Shown in pieces: positions 1 to 10,539 of a stretch of 64,000 bases of DNA; within the stretch, counting starts at the first letter, position 1, and every line of letters starts with the position of its first letter. The position numbers and the translations under genes are program-made. The notes under the pieces are model-generated. The model was not told the DNA's origin. It did no database searches and was given only the letters and a program-made list of their open reading frames with translations. This DNA is from Phymorhynchus buccinoides (Eukaryota > Mollusca > Gastropoda > Neogastropoda > Raphitomidae), in assembly GCA_017654935.2 (NCBI GenBank), contig CM065680.1, forward strand, positions 32,998,801 to 33,062,800, read 5' to 3'.

Positions 1-54
1 TAGGTGTTAAATCACTGTGGTGCTAAAATGCGACTTTGGCGGTGAAAGGGTTAA
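1..54. mobile_element. Right end of a piggyBac-like MITE (TTAA family 1)
   Basis: The segment ends with GGCGGTGAAAGGG followed by TTAA at 51-54. The same end occurs at 6013-6026, and related elements lie at 5776-6026 and 13003-13255. TTAA target sites next to CCC/GGG termini are typical of piggyBac-type elements. The left part lies outside the window. Confidence 0.6.
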
Positions 55-1135
55 ATACAATAGTCTACATGCTATATTGCTAAAGTCAGTACTGATTTAC
101 AAAGCCAGTGTACTGTTATAGTGTTAATAACTGTCTGATTACGGAATCGGGAATGTGCCTTACATACAAAATCCTGGGAAACCTGAAAGCAGCCTGGGTC
201 CTTCTAGTTCTAAATGAAGTACATGGGCAGCATCCACTGTTGGAGGGTGAGGGGGCAATGCACCTTTGAAACTGATTTGACAGGCTGTTCTTGAACTTGA
301 AGCAAAGTAGAAAGCTTATCAGGCATGACTGTTACCGACATAGGCCAGGGCATGGGCAGACAAAATTAAAATTGCGACTAGATCAGTAGATGACAATCCA
401 GGAAAAAGAGACGCCGCCCATGTCAGTTAGTCTTAGATATATATATGTTTGACTTTGACTTAGTTTGAGCTAGCCTGTCATATTCTAGTGGGTTTTTTTT
501 CTATTAACAGTTGTACGATGAAATAGCAGAGGAGGCAACTGCTTCTTGAAAGCTGGTCTTGGATTTATAAATGAGATGCTTTTTAATACCCAGTATATTG
601 GCATTGGAATGAACCCAAAGGTCAAATTATCCCAAGGTTGCAACACTAATATAACTAAGAGCAAGTGAAGTGACTCCAATGATGAATAAAATGCACTATT
701 TAAATTTTATGTAACTGTCTGCTAAAAACAAAGCTAAATTGATTTTTGAGTGCTGCCAGAAAACTTGTTTTAATTTTTTTTAATCATACACTGATACAGA
801 GCTCTCACTTTGCAGTTTACTACAGTCTAGACCACATTTAAACTTTTTAATTAAAGCTACGAACCAATAATAAAAGCTATGAGTGAAACTGAAAAGCCAT
901 CTTGTTCAGGCAGAATCATAATGGAAATTATAAAGAGCTATGATCTCCTGGCCAAGATAAGTAATTAGACTGGCCACCTTCCTAGCAGTACCACTCTGCT
1001 GTAGCGATCAGTATTTGTATCTGTAGTCGGTATGTTGGCAGCAACCACTTCTGGCATTTGAATTCATGGGAGAGCTTAAAAAATTATAAAAATAATAAAA
1101 GAAAAAACATTAATAATAATAATTTAGAAAAAAAC
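55..1135. other. Unassigned AT-rich sequence
   Basis: No convincing coding exon or known repeat was recognised here. It could hold 5' exons of the aminotransferase gene that starts downstream on the + strand, but no candidate stands out. Confidence 0.4.
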
Positions 1136-1138
1136 AAA

Positions 1139-1325
1139 ACACCAACCTTAGAAGCTTGGGCCGTTGGATGGGAGGCGCTGTTTGAATGCCTCGACCGTCT
1201 CAGCCTTCACAGTCTCTTCATTGAGGCAATTCCACTCCCTTACAGTTCTTGGAAAGAAGCTTTGCCTATAGACCTCTGTGTTGCTGAACAGGATGTTGTA
1301 ACAGCTAGAGTTGTTTCTTGAGAAC
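1139..1325 (-). pseudogene. Non-LTR retrotransposon RT C-terminal fragment
   Basis: Read on the - strand, the segment encodes a peptide around SFFPRTVREWNCLNEE followed by VEAFKQRL. This matches the typical end of Jockey/RTE-type LINE reverse transcriptase proteins (FFPRTIRDWNSLP, then a short spacer and SLExFKxxL). It is a short 3' remnant without the catalytic domain. A fragment of a similar LINE lies at 57554-57830 on the same strand. The family assignment comes from motif memory, not a database search. Confidence 0.65.
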
Positions 1326-1329
1326 TGTG

Positions 1330-1925
1330 TGATGGCGTAGAACTGTGTGATGGTGTGTGTCTGTGGGGGTTGAAGATAGATGAGAGGAGGAGAGTGAAGG
1401 AGAAGGTATGGGTAAACCAGATTAGCAAAGGAGAGGGTTCATTAAATGAAAATAAAAGGCTGCAAGTTGTACAAACAAAATAGGGGAGGTAAGAAAGCCA
1501 CAAGTTTGCATATTGCAGACAGGCCACTGTTCAACAAAATGAATTCAGGCATAATAATTATATCATAAAGAGAAGCAATCATGCATGTTTGCCTTCCCGG
1601 AAACATGTCAGGTGGGTTCACCTATATATTTATATTATACTAACATGTACAGCTGTTTTTTTTCATAGCTGTGCATAATAAAAATACATACACTAGTGAT
1701 ACTGATAGGGTTATGCTGTTTGAGTGGTTAATTGCACCCATGAGTATAACTGTCAGCACTTCAAGCTCAAGCGTAAAAATTAAAGAGAATATTGTTTGAG
1801 TGGTTAATTGCACTAGCAACTGATTGTAATCTCATGAGGCTATAAGTATAACCTGCGTGACTTGACATGTGTTGAAGGATATGTTGATATTATCTAAATG
1901 AAAATGAAATGAGCTAACAAAATGT
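1330..1925. other. Unassigned AT-rich sequence
   Basis: Nothing recognisable as a gene. A short duplicated phrase (TTGTTTGAGTGGTTAATTGCAC) occurs near 1716-1740 and 1792-1814. Confidence 0.4.
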
Positions 1926-1928
1926 GCA

Positions 1929-2106
1929 TGCCATATTTTTTTGACTATTAAGGCAATACTTTTTTTCCAAGATCAGACCTCTGCGCTTTATAACATGACA
2001 AATAAAATAGTAAGAAAATATAACAAAATCTGAAATTTGGGGTTGTGCACCTACAATACAAAGCCTGTCAAAGGTGTGCCTTAAAGTCAGAAAAATATGG
2101 TATTTT
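1929..2106. mobile_element. MITE, 'ACTATAAGGCG' family, degraded
   Basis: The left end reads ATATTTTTTTGACTATTAAGGC and the right end GCCTTAAAGTCAGAAAAATATGGTA, so the ends are inverted copies. The internal stretch AACAAAATCTGAAATTTGGGG recurs in copies at 20849-21004 and 57906-58100. About ten copies lie in this window. Confidence 0.65.
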
Positions 2107-2294
2107 GATACATGTGTGTGTGCGCGCATGTGTTTGTGCGTACAAAATGTTTGTGCAACTTGAAAACCATTGTCACTACATGGTAAATTAAATCTAATTC
2201 TTTTATATTATGAAGCTGTCACTCATGGGCATGTGTTATTTTAAAGTTCTTTTCTTGCATATTGTTGCACACATTTTCTATGTGCTGGTGGCAG

Positions 2295-3034
2295 ATGCGG
2301 GGCTGAAGGACCTGAGCAGCGCCGCCCTACAGTGTGTGCACACCAACCACAACCGGCCCGCCCTGATCCAGGAGCTGCAGACCCTGTGGACCTCTCCCTC
2401 CAACCCCAACCCCGTCCTGCCCTTACTCTCCGTCCGCACCGGGTTCGACCTCTTCTTGAGGGTCATGAACTTCCCGCCGGGGTCGGAGGTCATCATGTCG
2501 GCCATGAACATTCCGGACATGGTGCGCATCGTGAAGCACCACGGGCTGCACATTGTGCCGCTGGACATCAGCATCGACAGCGCAGCCCCCAAATCTGAGC
2601 TCCTGCCCCAGTTGGTCTCCTCCCGCACTGTGGCCATCGTTATCGCCCATCTGTTTGGGAAGTGGTCTCCCATGGAGGACATCATCCAGTTTGCCCAAAC
2701 CCACAAGCTGTATGTGGTGGAGGACTGCGCAGAGGCCTTCTGCGGCTTTGACAAGTTAGCTCACCCGCAGACCGACCTGGCTCTGTTCAGTTTTGGGGTG
2801 ATCAAGTTTTACACGTCTTTTGGCGGGGCCATCGGCAAGGTGAAGCCAGAGCTGTATGACAGAATGGCGGCGATGTATGGGACTTACCCCATGCAGAGAC
2901 AGCGCGAGTACCTGAAGAGAGTGTTGAAGTATATGTCCATGTACTTTGCTCTGAACTCGGCCACCTTCATCAAGAATGGTATTTACATTCTGCAGATGTT
3001 TGGGGTCAACAGTTATAAGGATCATGCTGTGAAG
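2295..3034 (+). CDS. Aminotransferase exon A
   Basis: The acceptor is TGGCAG at 2289-2294 after a pyrimidine-rich stretch, and the donor is AAG|GTAGGG at 3035. This exon holds the cofactor-binding half of the enzyme, including the Asp and Lys residues. It is clearly richer in GC than its surroundings. Confidence 0.85.
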
Positions 3035-6000
3035 GTAGGGAAATGTCACATGGCCAATATCTATGGATAAATTTACGTGTGGGTGCACAGTATGCGGGCA
3101 TACAGCATCAATATGAATTGTTTCAATTATTTAAAGAAGAGATTTTGAAACTTTTAGTCAAGCAGAAAGAGATACCATATTTTACGGACAAGGCGCACCT
3201 GATTATAAGGCGCACCCGTCCAATTTTGCACAAAATTCAGATTTTGTTATTGTAGTTTCTTACTATATTTTCAGTCACATTATAAGGCGCTGAGGTCTCA
3301 GTCTAAGAAAAAAGTATCACCTTATAGTTATACTTATAGTCCGTAAAATATGGTAATTAAATCCCAAGAGTATTTTGATAGCTTTGTTACATTGGTATTT
3401 TATTTTCTGTATTGACTGCTTTCACCTTTATATTGTGTACAATGTATAGATACCGTTAGGGTGGGTAATATTTAAGTGAAACTTATGTTTATTAAGCAGG
3501 TTAAATTGTGTGGTTTAGGGCTGACAGTTTACATTAAATTATCAAACTTTCTGACTGATACAACTTTGCTGAAACCACTGTACTTTGTTTTACTTTTACT
3601 TAGAGAGGAAAGGGTTTGGCTGAAAAGAAAGGATTGAATGGGAATTATAGAGTAGTAAAGGGGGTTGCGTACACCTTAAGGCATTATCGTAATATAAATA
3701 TGACGTCAGTTTGTGGATCTCCAGTTCGATATTGGAAAATATTTCTGTTTCTGCTTCCACTGTATCAACGCTCTGCTTTGTAACTGAAAACCAGGAAGAG
3801 GCATGCTACAGTGCTTCCAAAATAAGGCCAGGGATATACATGTATTGTACACTTACCGGTACTCATGCGTTCGTCATGCATTCTATAACCAATTTGTTGT
3901 GCACTTTATGCATACAGTGGAACCTCCCTAATAAGACCTCCCATTATAAGACTCCCTCCCACAGTATAAGACCTGCTTCTCTGAGACATTGCCCTTCTTT
4001 GTAAGTATTAAAATTACCTCTTATAAGACCAACTGTATTATACACTTAGGCATAACCATGGCAACTTTCGCCCCACACTAAGTCCATTAAGGAAATCATT
4101 AGTGAAATGAGTAGATTCATATCTTACCGTCTAACTCCGTGAAATTATGTCTTTTTCATTTCAAAAATGGTATAGTGAAGGAATAAACGTATGGGGAGAA
4201 AATGACAATGGTTTGACGAGGCTCCTTTAGAATCTCTAGGATTTCAAGGGCGGGTACGCACTGACCCAAACAACGCACAGACCTGTTTCTACTCTATGGT
4301 AATGTGGGAATTAGACTTAAAAAAAAAAATTCTTCAATATATCAGCGATGTTATATATTATATTTTGTTTTGTTTTGCTGGCATACTGAATTTCAGTGAG
4401 CACTACTGCTAGTGGTATGATATGAAGATATGAAAAGTCCATGTTACTTGATCAAGTTGATGTGGTTGATTTTGCATCGCTTACTGAACAAAGTTTTGGT
4501 AATGTTGGGCAGATGCTACGAGGATTCCCCAGCAACATGATTGAGAAAATACGTGAGCGTCCGTGTGCAGCCCTTCTGGCCACAATGCTGCGGAGACAGA
4601 AATCGTTTTCCCCGGCCGACTTTTACCTGCAGCGGTTGAAAGGGGAATATGTGGCCTCCCGACTTCCCCCTACCATAGAGGTTGTGGGCCACAAAGCCAG
4701 CATCAATAATTACTGGCTCTTTCCCATTGTGGTGGTGAGTGTTCATTCTGTCTTTGTATGACTTAATCGTTTTGTCGCACAGTACACAGTTTGTGGTGTT
4801 GTTTTGCTTGCCATCAATTTGCAAATGAATGGAACGTTCATAAATTATGCACCTTGTAGTTAAATAAAGCTTCTATTAAGCATGAGACTAAAAAATGCCT
4901 GCAGAAATTTGCTGCTCTGTGATCAATATGATGCAGCCCAACTGGATTTGTTTGTTGCTGTTGCTATGCCCCCGTTTCACCGAGTGAATGTGGGGATAGT
5001 GCGATCATTTGTGTCCTTTTGTTTGTTTGTTTATTTTGTTCTTCATGTCTGTCTGTCTGTCCAGGCTATATCTTGTTTTTACTATCATTTGTCAGTCTGT
5101 TTCCAACACAACGATGGAGGTAGGTGTTGTGTTATAAATTGTTCTATAATTTGTGACCCAGCACCACGAAAGGGACATTAAGTCGCTGGGCTAGTTTCTC
5201 ACAACAGGCTTGCAAAGTCAAAAATCTCATTTTTTGTCAATTTTGAGTTATGGGTATTTGTGTGTTCTCTAACATCTTATCTTTCATAATTTATAAAGGA
5301 CAATCTTTAATATGGTCTCTAAATGGTCTTATAAGTGTTTTAAAATGAGTAGGTCAATGCATTTTATTTTGCTAGGCTAGACTTTAGACTGTTTTCTACA
5401 AATGGCCGACACTCACCCTACTAACTTTAAATGCTCATAACTCTGGACCGGAAAAACATACAAGAATGGTTCTTGTATTATAAGAAAGAGAATTGTATAA
5501 AGTTTTCAAAAATGTATACTTTTCTCAGAATGGTCAGTTTGATACTTAATTAGTTAATGTCCCCTTCATGGTGCTGGGTCACATTTTTGTAATGTTTTCA
5601 GGTTTTTTAACGTTGGTACAATACATTGTGTTTTGTAATATGTGGTTGAACTTTATGTGGTGACAGTCCTGAGATGACCCTAGCTGTTGACGGGACTATG
5701 AATGACTCACTAACTAACCATTTGTCAGCCAAGCTACTAGTTTTCCAGTGAACAGGATTTGCAAGTTTATGGCTTTTAACCCTTTCGCCGCCTGCCATTT
5801 TTCAGCCAAAAATGTTAGTGTAATTTACCTGGATAAAGAAAAGTTGGCGTCTGCAATACTATGAATCTGCTTATGACATGTACTGAATAAGGCCTTTCAT
5901 TATCTCCCAAAATTATCAAAAGAAGGTCGTTTGATAACAGAACAGTTGCTAATTTCAAGCTTTTTAGTGACATGGGTGTTCAATCAGTGTGGTGCAAAAA

Positions 6001-6536
6001 TGCGACGTCGGCGGTGAAAGGGTTAATCTCTTTATGTGTTAGCTTTATATTGACAGCTAAAAAAAATAGCAAAGTTATAAAACAAACTGAAGGTCATTCT
6101 GTTTGTGACAAGTCTAAATCCTGTCATTGTGATGCATGCACCTGGTTGACCTCGTGTCTGAACACTTTGGCAGGATGACCCCGACAACCTGATGTACCTG
6201 CTCAACGCCCTGGGGGTGGACGCCTACCGCGGGGCCACCCAGCTCAACATCGTGGAGCCAGCCAACGGCAGCCCTCATCCACTTGTGACACTTCAATCAG
6301 ATCAGGCCTGTCGGCGGGAAGGTGAGGAGGTGGGGTCAGAGCAGGTACCGGCTGTGAACCGGCAGTACCCGCACGAGGCGAAGTACCTGGTGGATCACGT
6401 GCTGTACCTGCCCGTCAGCAAGCTGGTGCCTTTCCACGTCCTGAACCGCTTGCTGAGCACCATCCGCACCGCTATGACTCTGAACAGGTCTTCCGGGGAA
6501 GGCAAGGTGAAGGTCATTCTTCCGTCCAAGCTGTAA
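2295..6536 (+). CDS. DegT/DnrJ/EryC1/StrS-type PLP aminotransferase (3 exons, 5' end not found)
   Basis: Join 2295-3034, 4513-4734 and 6174-6536, about 441 codons with stop TAA at 6534-6536. All visible junctions have GT/AG borders and matching phase 0. In numbering from the first visible codon, residues 141-148 (VVEDCAEAF region, Asp about 144) fit the aspartate that contacts the PLP ring nitrogen. FSFGVIKFYTSFGGA carries the Schiff-base lysine at about residue 171 (codon 2804-2806), so the enzyme looks intact. The family transfers amino groups to keto-sugars, mostly in bacteria; the animal substrate is unknown. The gene is probably cytosolic. The exon at 2295 starts in mid-codon, so at least one upstream exon is missing. 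A less likely alternative is a start at ATG 2210, which would read a hydrophobic, signal-like leader without an intron. Confidence 0.85.
3175..3354. mobile_element. MITE, 'ACTATAAGGCG' family, in aminotransferase intron 1
   Basis: The left end is ACCATATTTTACGGACAAGGCG and the right end TATAGTCCGTAAAATATGGTA. The terminal repeats are inverted and the interior carries two GGCGCACC motifs. Confidence 0.75.
3915..4037. mobile_element. MITE, 'CAGTGGAACCTCC' family, shortened
   Basis: It begins after TA with CAGTGGAACCTCCC and repeats ATAAGACC internally, as in the full copies at 13286-13461 and 24816-25030. The right terminus is damaged (ACCAACTGTA). A TA target site and CAGTG ends suggest the Tc1/mariner/pogo group. 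Confidence 0.65.
4513..4734 (+). CDS. Aminotransferase exon B
   Basis: The acceptor GGGCAG precedes ATG at 4513 and the donor is GTG|GTGAGT at 4735. Both borders are phase 0. The exon encodes 74 residues starting MLRGFPSNMIEKIRERPC and ending NNYWLFPIVV. It continues exon A without a frame change. An earlier in-frame stretch from 4438 is open, but it lacks a better splice site. Confidence 0.8.
5151..5584. mobile_element. MITE with TGTGACCCAGCACC ends
   Basis: The inverted ends are TGTGACCCAGCACCACGAAA and TTCATGGTGCTGGGTCACA, about 30 bp each with the adjoining GGGACATTAA/TTAATGTCCC. It lies in aminotransferase intron 2. A truncated inverted copy lies at 32931-33046. Confidence 0.75.
5776..6026. 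mobile_element. piggyBac-like MITE (TTAA family 1), complete
   Basis: TTAA at 5776-5779 and at 6023-6026 flank the ends CCCTTTCGCCGCC and GGCGGTGAAAGGG. Length is 251 bp including both TTAA sites. It carries no coding capacity. Confidence 0.75.
6174..6536 (+). CDS. Aminotransferase terminal exon
   Basis: The acceptor TTTGGCAG ends at 6173. The exon encodes DDPDNLMYLLNALGVDAYRG and runs to the TAA at 6534. It includes a YPHEAKYLVDHVLYLPVSK stretch, which resembles the C-terminal small domain of the family (a histidine/leucine-rich 'lyLPv' strand). Confidence 0.85.
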   Translation, partial: DDPDNLMYLLNALGVDAYRGATQLNIVEPANGSPHPLVTLQSDQACRREGEEVGSEQVPAVNRQYPHEAKYLVDHVLYLPVSKLVPFHVLNRLLSTIRTAMTLNRSSGEGKVKVILPSKL

Positions 6537-6642
6537 GGATCATCGCACAAAGTCTCTGTGATACTGTGTTGGTAGTTTTGTAGTTAACCAAGGTGCTGAT
6601 TTGTTGTGTTGCATAGGAATTTTGAACCTGCTGGCTCAGCTA

Positions 6643-6648
6643 AATAAA
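6643..6648 (+). terminator. Polyadenylation signal of the aminotransferase gene
   Basis: AATAAA lies 107 bases after the stop codon and is followed by GT-rich sequence. This is a normal layout for a 3' end. Confidence 0.6.
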
Positions 6649-6649
6649 A

Positions 6650-7350
6650 AATGGTTTTGTTTTGGACATTATTGTTTGGAATGGATGTACCCATGTTAAC
6701 CAGGTTCCCGATCTTTGTATAGTTTTTGAAGTTTTCTACCTTAATTTGTACGGAGATGGTGATCTGTTGTGGAATATGAAATAGATCGTTTGTTGTTCTT
6801 TATTTCCAACTGTTTTGAAGGGCTATGATTGTGATCTGTAAACTCTGATCTGCATTACTTATGTAAGAATCAATGCATAAGTCTCAGTTTGAGGAAAATG
6901 TTTTCTTACAAATTAAAGAAATGATCTACATCCAAAAGGCAGAAACGCTAAACCTTGAAATTGGGATCCATTCTATACCCAATTTCAATGTGAGTGTTAC
7001 TTAGAGATTTTTGAAGTTCTTAACTGCCTTTAGATATCTGGAACAAGTATGTTATTTAATAGTTTCAGGACATTTAAGAAAATGTATATAGCGCTTCACC
7101 TTTAAGTTCTAAGTGCTTATACTTAACTTAGGTAATCAGAATCAGCAAGAAATGGTTGTGCTTTTCTCTGAAATCTTAACTAGTTTGTTTTATTAAAGCC
7201 TGGTTGTTGATGTTAAACAGTAGCAAGGCGGGTTGTATTGCACAGTCACTTCTGGAAATTGAAGATAGATTAAATTTGTTCCTCACTTCCAGTTAAAAAG
7301 TAACTTTTTCTATCACAGTTTTGATGTGTTCTAGATCATTATTAGAACAC
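6650..7350. other. Unassigned sequence after the aminotransferase gene
   Basis: AT-rich, with no repeat or coding signal recognised. It may include alternative 3' untranslated sequence. Confidence 0.4.
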
Positions 7351-7353
7351 AAA

Positions 7354-7570
7354 GAATGAGGCTTAATACCGAAAATTATCTGCCCCTGTCTCGTGCCCTG
7401 AGATGCGAACGCCACTTACTTAAGATTATCGCCCCTGCCTGTCAGGAAGTAGTAGTATATAGCCACAGAAAATTATCTGCACCTGACTCGTCGCTAGGTG
7501 GCGTGAGCGGTTCGGGCCTAAAATTATCGCTCTTACATGTCGACAAAAAGTAGTATAAAGCCCCAGTGAC
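7354..7570. repeat. Dispersed repeat, 'ATTATCTGCCCCTG' family
   Basis: Shares ATTATCTGCCCCTG, AAGTAGTAGTATA and AGCCACAGA blocks with 57357-57560, and inverted copies at 25860-26480 and 27476-27785. It starts near GAGGCTTAATAC, and the inverted copies end in TATAAAGCCTCATT. It is non-coding and the class is unknown. Confidence 0.65.
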
Positions 7571-7604
7571 TTTTGCCAGAATAAATATAAAATTGCCAGG
7601 AAAA

Positions 7605-7775
7605 CAATGTTTGCGAATGGCTTTGCCTTGCTACATACTTTAAAAAAAATGTTTGCGAATGGTTTTGCCTTGCTATGTACTTTAAAAAAAAATTTGCGAA
7701 TGGTTTTGCCTTGCTACGTACTTTAAAAAAATGTTTGCGAATGGTTTTGCCTTGCTACGTACTTTAAAAAAATGT
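7605..7775. repeat. Short tandem array, about 43-bp unit, four copies
   Basis: The unit runs TGTTTGCGAATGGTTTTGCC, then TTGCTACGTACTTTAAAAAA. Copies differ by a few bases and by A-run length. Confidence 0.85.
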
Positions 7776-7880
7776 TTAATAAGATTTGACTTATAATTAA
7801 GTTACTTTTCTACGCAGAAATGAAATGATAGCATTTTCAGAATAATGAATTGAATTTTTAGCAATGATTTGCAAGTAGTG

Positions 7881-7888
7881 TGTGTGTC

Positions 7889-7945
<57 letters not shown>

Positions 7946-8043
7946 AAGCTTGTTTGTGTACATGCATGTGTGTGTTTGTGTACATGCATGTGTGTGTTTG
8001 TGTGCATGCATGTATGTGTGTGTGAGAGAGAGAGAGAGAGAGA
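7881..8043. repeat. (GT)n and (GA)n microsatellite
   Basis: A long GT run, GT-rich imperfect repeats with CATGCATGTGTGTG, then a GA run at 8021-8043. Open frames across it are repeat artefacts. Confidence 0.9.
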
Positions 8044-8095
8044 GTAATATTGCACTTGTTTTTATGGCACATTAAACAAATGTTTGTTATAGTGA

Positions 8096-8338
8096 ATATC
8101 GATGGCTTGGAGTCAAAACGGACTATCTTTAGATAGTCCGTTGACATATTATTCAACTTATTAAGAAAACTAATAACTTGTATAAAAAAAAGATTGCTGA
8201 AATATAAAAAGCGAAACCCCCTTTTTATATTTCTGCAGTCATTGTTTGATACAAGTTATTAGTTTGTGTAATAAATCCAATAATACGTCAATGGACTATC
8301 TAAAGATAGTCCGTTTTGACTCCAAGCCATCGATATGA
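8096..8338. mobile_element. MITE with long inverted ends (ATCGATGGCTTGGAGTC)
   Basis: The left end ATATCGATGGCTTGGAGTCA, followed by AAACGGACTATC, is repeated in inverse at the right end. The terminal repeat is nearly 50 bp and contains a smaller palindrome around ACTATCTTTAGATAGT. The interior also shows an inverted pair (AACTTGTATAAA / GATACAAGTT). Confidence 0.8.
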
Positions 8339-8552
8339 CCCTTGTACAATTTTTGTTCCCATGCCGTTGATTATTTACATTTCTGTGATATTAGTTGAGC
8401 TTTTTTTAAAAACCTGACTTTCTATAACGTACAGTCACATTCCTGATAATAACAAATAGTGGCCTTAACTCGTAACGAAAATAGTCAAACTGAAAGCCCC
8501 ATTGCCTGAGGAATGTAGACAAAGGTTCAGTAAACCTGCTCTTACTGATTCT

Positions 8553-8848
8553 TCTTGAAGACACACTGACCTGAAAAATTTTCTTTCTAAAAATGCATAG
8601 AGATCACAGAGAAATCGTTCTGCATAAACCACACCACGTAGTTTCTTTTGGTTACCCACAAATCAAGCGTCAAAAGGTGGTCATTTTGACCTGGATTTTT
8701 TTTTACTCCCATACAAATGCCCCCAATTTCAAAACGAAACAGCACTTTTGAAGAACAGCTTCAATTTGGATTTAGGGGCATTGTATGTGGGTCACACCTG
8801 GCCAGACAAAATCAAGGGACTTAATTTTGCTGGGTCAGTGTGTCTTTA
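8553..8848. mobile_element. MITE-like element with GACACACTGACC ends
   Basis: TCTTGAAGACACACTGACC at the left pairs with GGTCAGTGTGTCTTTAAG at the right. The interior (CCCCCAATTTC to TGTGGGTCAC) resembles 55019-55255 in inverse orientation. Confidence 0.55.
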
Positions 8849-9047
8849 AGTTCTTGCTTGAGTTGGGACATAACTTTATAGAACTAGAAGATTTCTTTTT
8901 AATCGTCTTTACCATCCTTGAACTAAATACATGCGTCCACTCTGTGTGTACATAAAGGGTTTTGAGGTATTAAGAATTGAAGTTACCACTGAGATCCTTG
9001 AAAGTGTTCTTGTTGGTAAATCAAAATTGATACACATTTTCTCTTCT

Positions 9048-9660
9048 TTCACAACACAAAACAGATGACCTTTTTACTGATTGTTTCGTCCACGCCTGTG
9101 GACTTCCTGGGAGTGAATGGCTTGATGAAAACGTCTCACTCGCTGCTGAGATTCTCGGGATTTTCCGCCGATCTTACGGAGATCAGCGAAAAGAGGGTTG
9201 CAGATCTCTGAAATGTGGGTGAATCAGGACGCAAATTTGGAACTAGATTGAATGAACATAAAAAGGATTGTGAGACCAAAGCCAACATCGACTGTGCAAG
9301 ATCAGCAAGAAAGCTATCAGAATCATCATATGAATAAAGTGCCATCACAGACCATCAAAATATTGAAAATCATGAGATAGACTGGGAGGGGGCTAAGATA
9401 CTAGACAGGGAAAGTGACTGGAAAAGGTGAAAAGTGTAGGCCATTCACATCTGTCTACAAACAGCAGTCATGAACAGGGACCAGGGGGCCGTCCTTTCAG
9501 GGATCTACAACCCTCTTTTCGCTGATCTTCGTAAGATCGGCAGAAAGTCCCGAGAATCTCAGCAGCGAGTGAGACGTTTTCACGAAGCTATTCACTCCAA
9601 GCGAGTCCACAGAGTGGATGAAACAGTCAGTCAGCTTTGTGTTGTGAAAGAATAAAAAAT
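9048..9660 (+). pseudogene. Penelope-like element: GIY-YIG C-terminal remnant with inverted arms
   Basis: Between 9220 and 9530 the + strand reads a broken frame with FGTRLNEHKKDCE, then SAITDHQNIENHEIDWEGAK, ILDRESDWKR, and finally MNRDQGAVLSGIYNPLF. This matches the end of the GIY-YIG endonuclease domain of Penelope-like elements (TRLxEH, HxxxxNHxIDW, AxILDRE, MNRDxG, YNPLL). At least two in-frame stops make it inactive. The arms 9048-9216 and 9492-9656 are inverted copies of about 165 bp (for example CTCACTCGCTGCTGAGATTC), similar to the complex terminal repeats of this group. Confidence 0.7.
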
Positions 9661-9699
9661 GTGTATGGAAGTCTCTGAAAATTTGGTAGTTCATAATCA

Positions 9700-10155
9700 T
9701 ATCATCGATTATTTCACCATCAGCCAGAAACTTCAAACATTAATGTATTTATTTTTGGTCTGTAGGTGACTTTTCTTCTTTTTTTTGTTTGTTTGCATTT
9801 CTTTTTGACTTTTGGGTCAGAATCTTATGATGAATACAATAACAGGTTTGAATGTTTGTAGCATGTTTGGTCGAATTCAGGAGAATCTTCTGAGGAATGA
9901 TCTACATCAATTTGACTGACAGTTTATCAAGTTGTAATAAACTCGTCTATTCTTGAAATTTATCTCTATATGGTTATGTTTGATTTGTATATTTGTGGTT
10001 TTCATCCATGATTCTTAAACTGACTGTAACCCACATTTTTGTTAAGAGGCAAACCATGCAATATATTCCATGAACAATGTAAATATGTAACATTTTGCCT
10101 TTGGCTCTTTTAAAATCAAACTTCACGCTCGCATTGTGCATTAGCATTGATAATC
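9700..10155. other. Unassigned sequence
   Basis: AT-rich with no gene or repeat recognised. Confidence 0.4.
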
Positions 10156-10159
10156 TGGG

Positions 10160-10535
10160 GCAGTGGCTGGATGCCGCGTGCCTCCATGAGTCTCTCCCCA
10201 TGGGTACGCTGGGGGATCTTTCGTACAGATAGTTCCTCCACTTTCTGGAATTTCAGTTCTTGTAACTTCCTCTTATCTGTCAATCTCTTTGACTCCGCCT
10301 TTTACCTTTGCTTTCTGTCATCGACTATCTGTCTGACTTATCGGCCCATTCTCCTGACTTTTAAAAACCTAAATCTTATAATATAACGTTCTCCTTTGAG
10401 CTCCTCCCAAGTCGAAATCATTTCGACTGTGTCAGCTGAATGCAGTAGGGAGACCAGTGAAAATTGAAAACCGGACACAGACGTACCTCGCCCATTATGG
10501 CCATGTGACTTAGGAGCACATAAGAAGAAGCATTG
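10160..10535. repeat. Dispersed repeat, 'GTTCCTCCACTTTCTGGAA' family
   Basis: Aligns by eye with 35370-35690 over the block GTACGCTGGGGGATCTTTCG through TTCTTGTAACTTCCTCT and CTTTGACTCCGCCTTTT. Both copies end in purine-rich GAAGAAG sequence, which would fit a SINE-like retroposon tail. Confidence 0.6.
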
Positions 10536-10539
10536 ATAA

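Noticed and set aside
4438..4512. Longer version of aminotransferase exon B starting at 4438 or ATG 4441
   Set aside because: In frame, but the acceptor at 4437 lacks a pyrimidine tract; 4513 gives phase agreement and a CAG acceptor.
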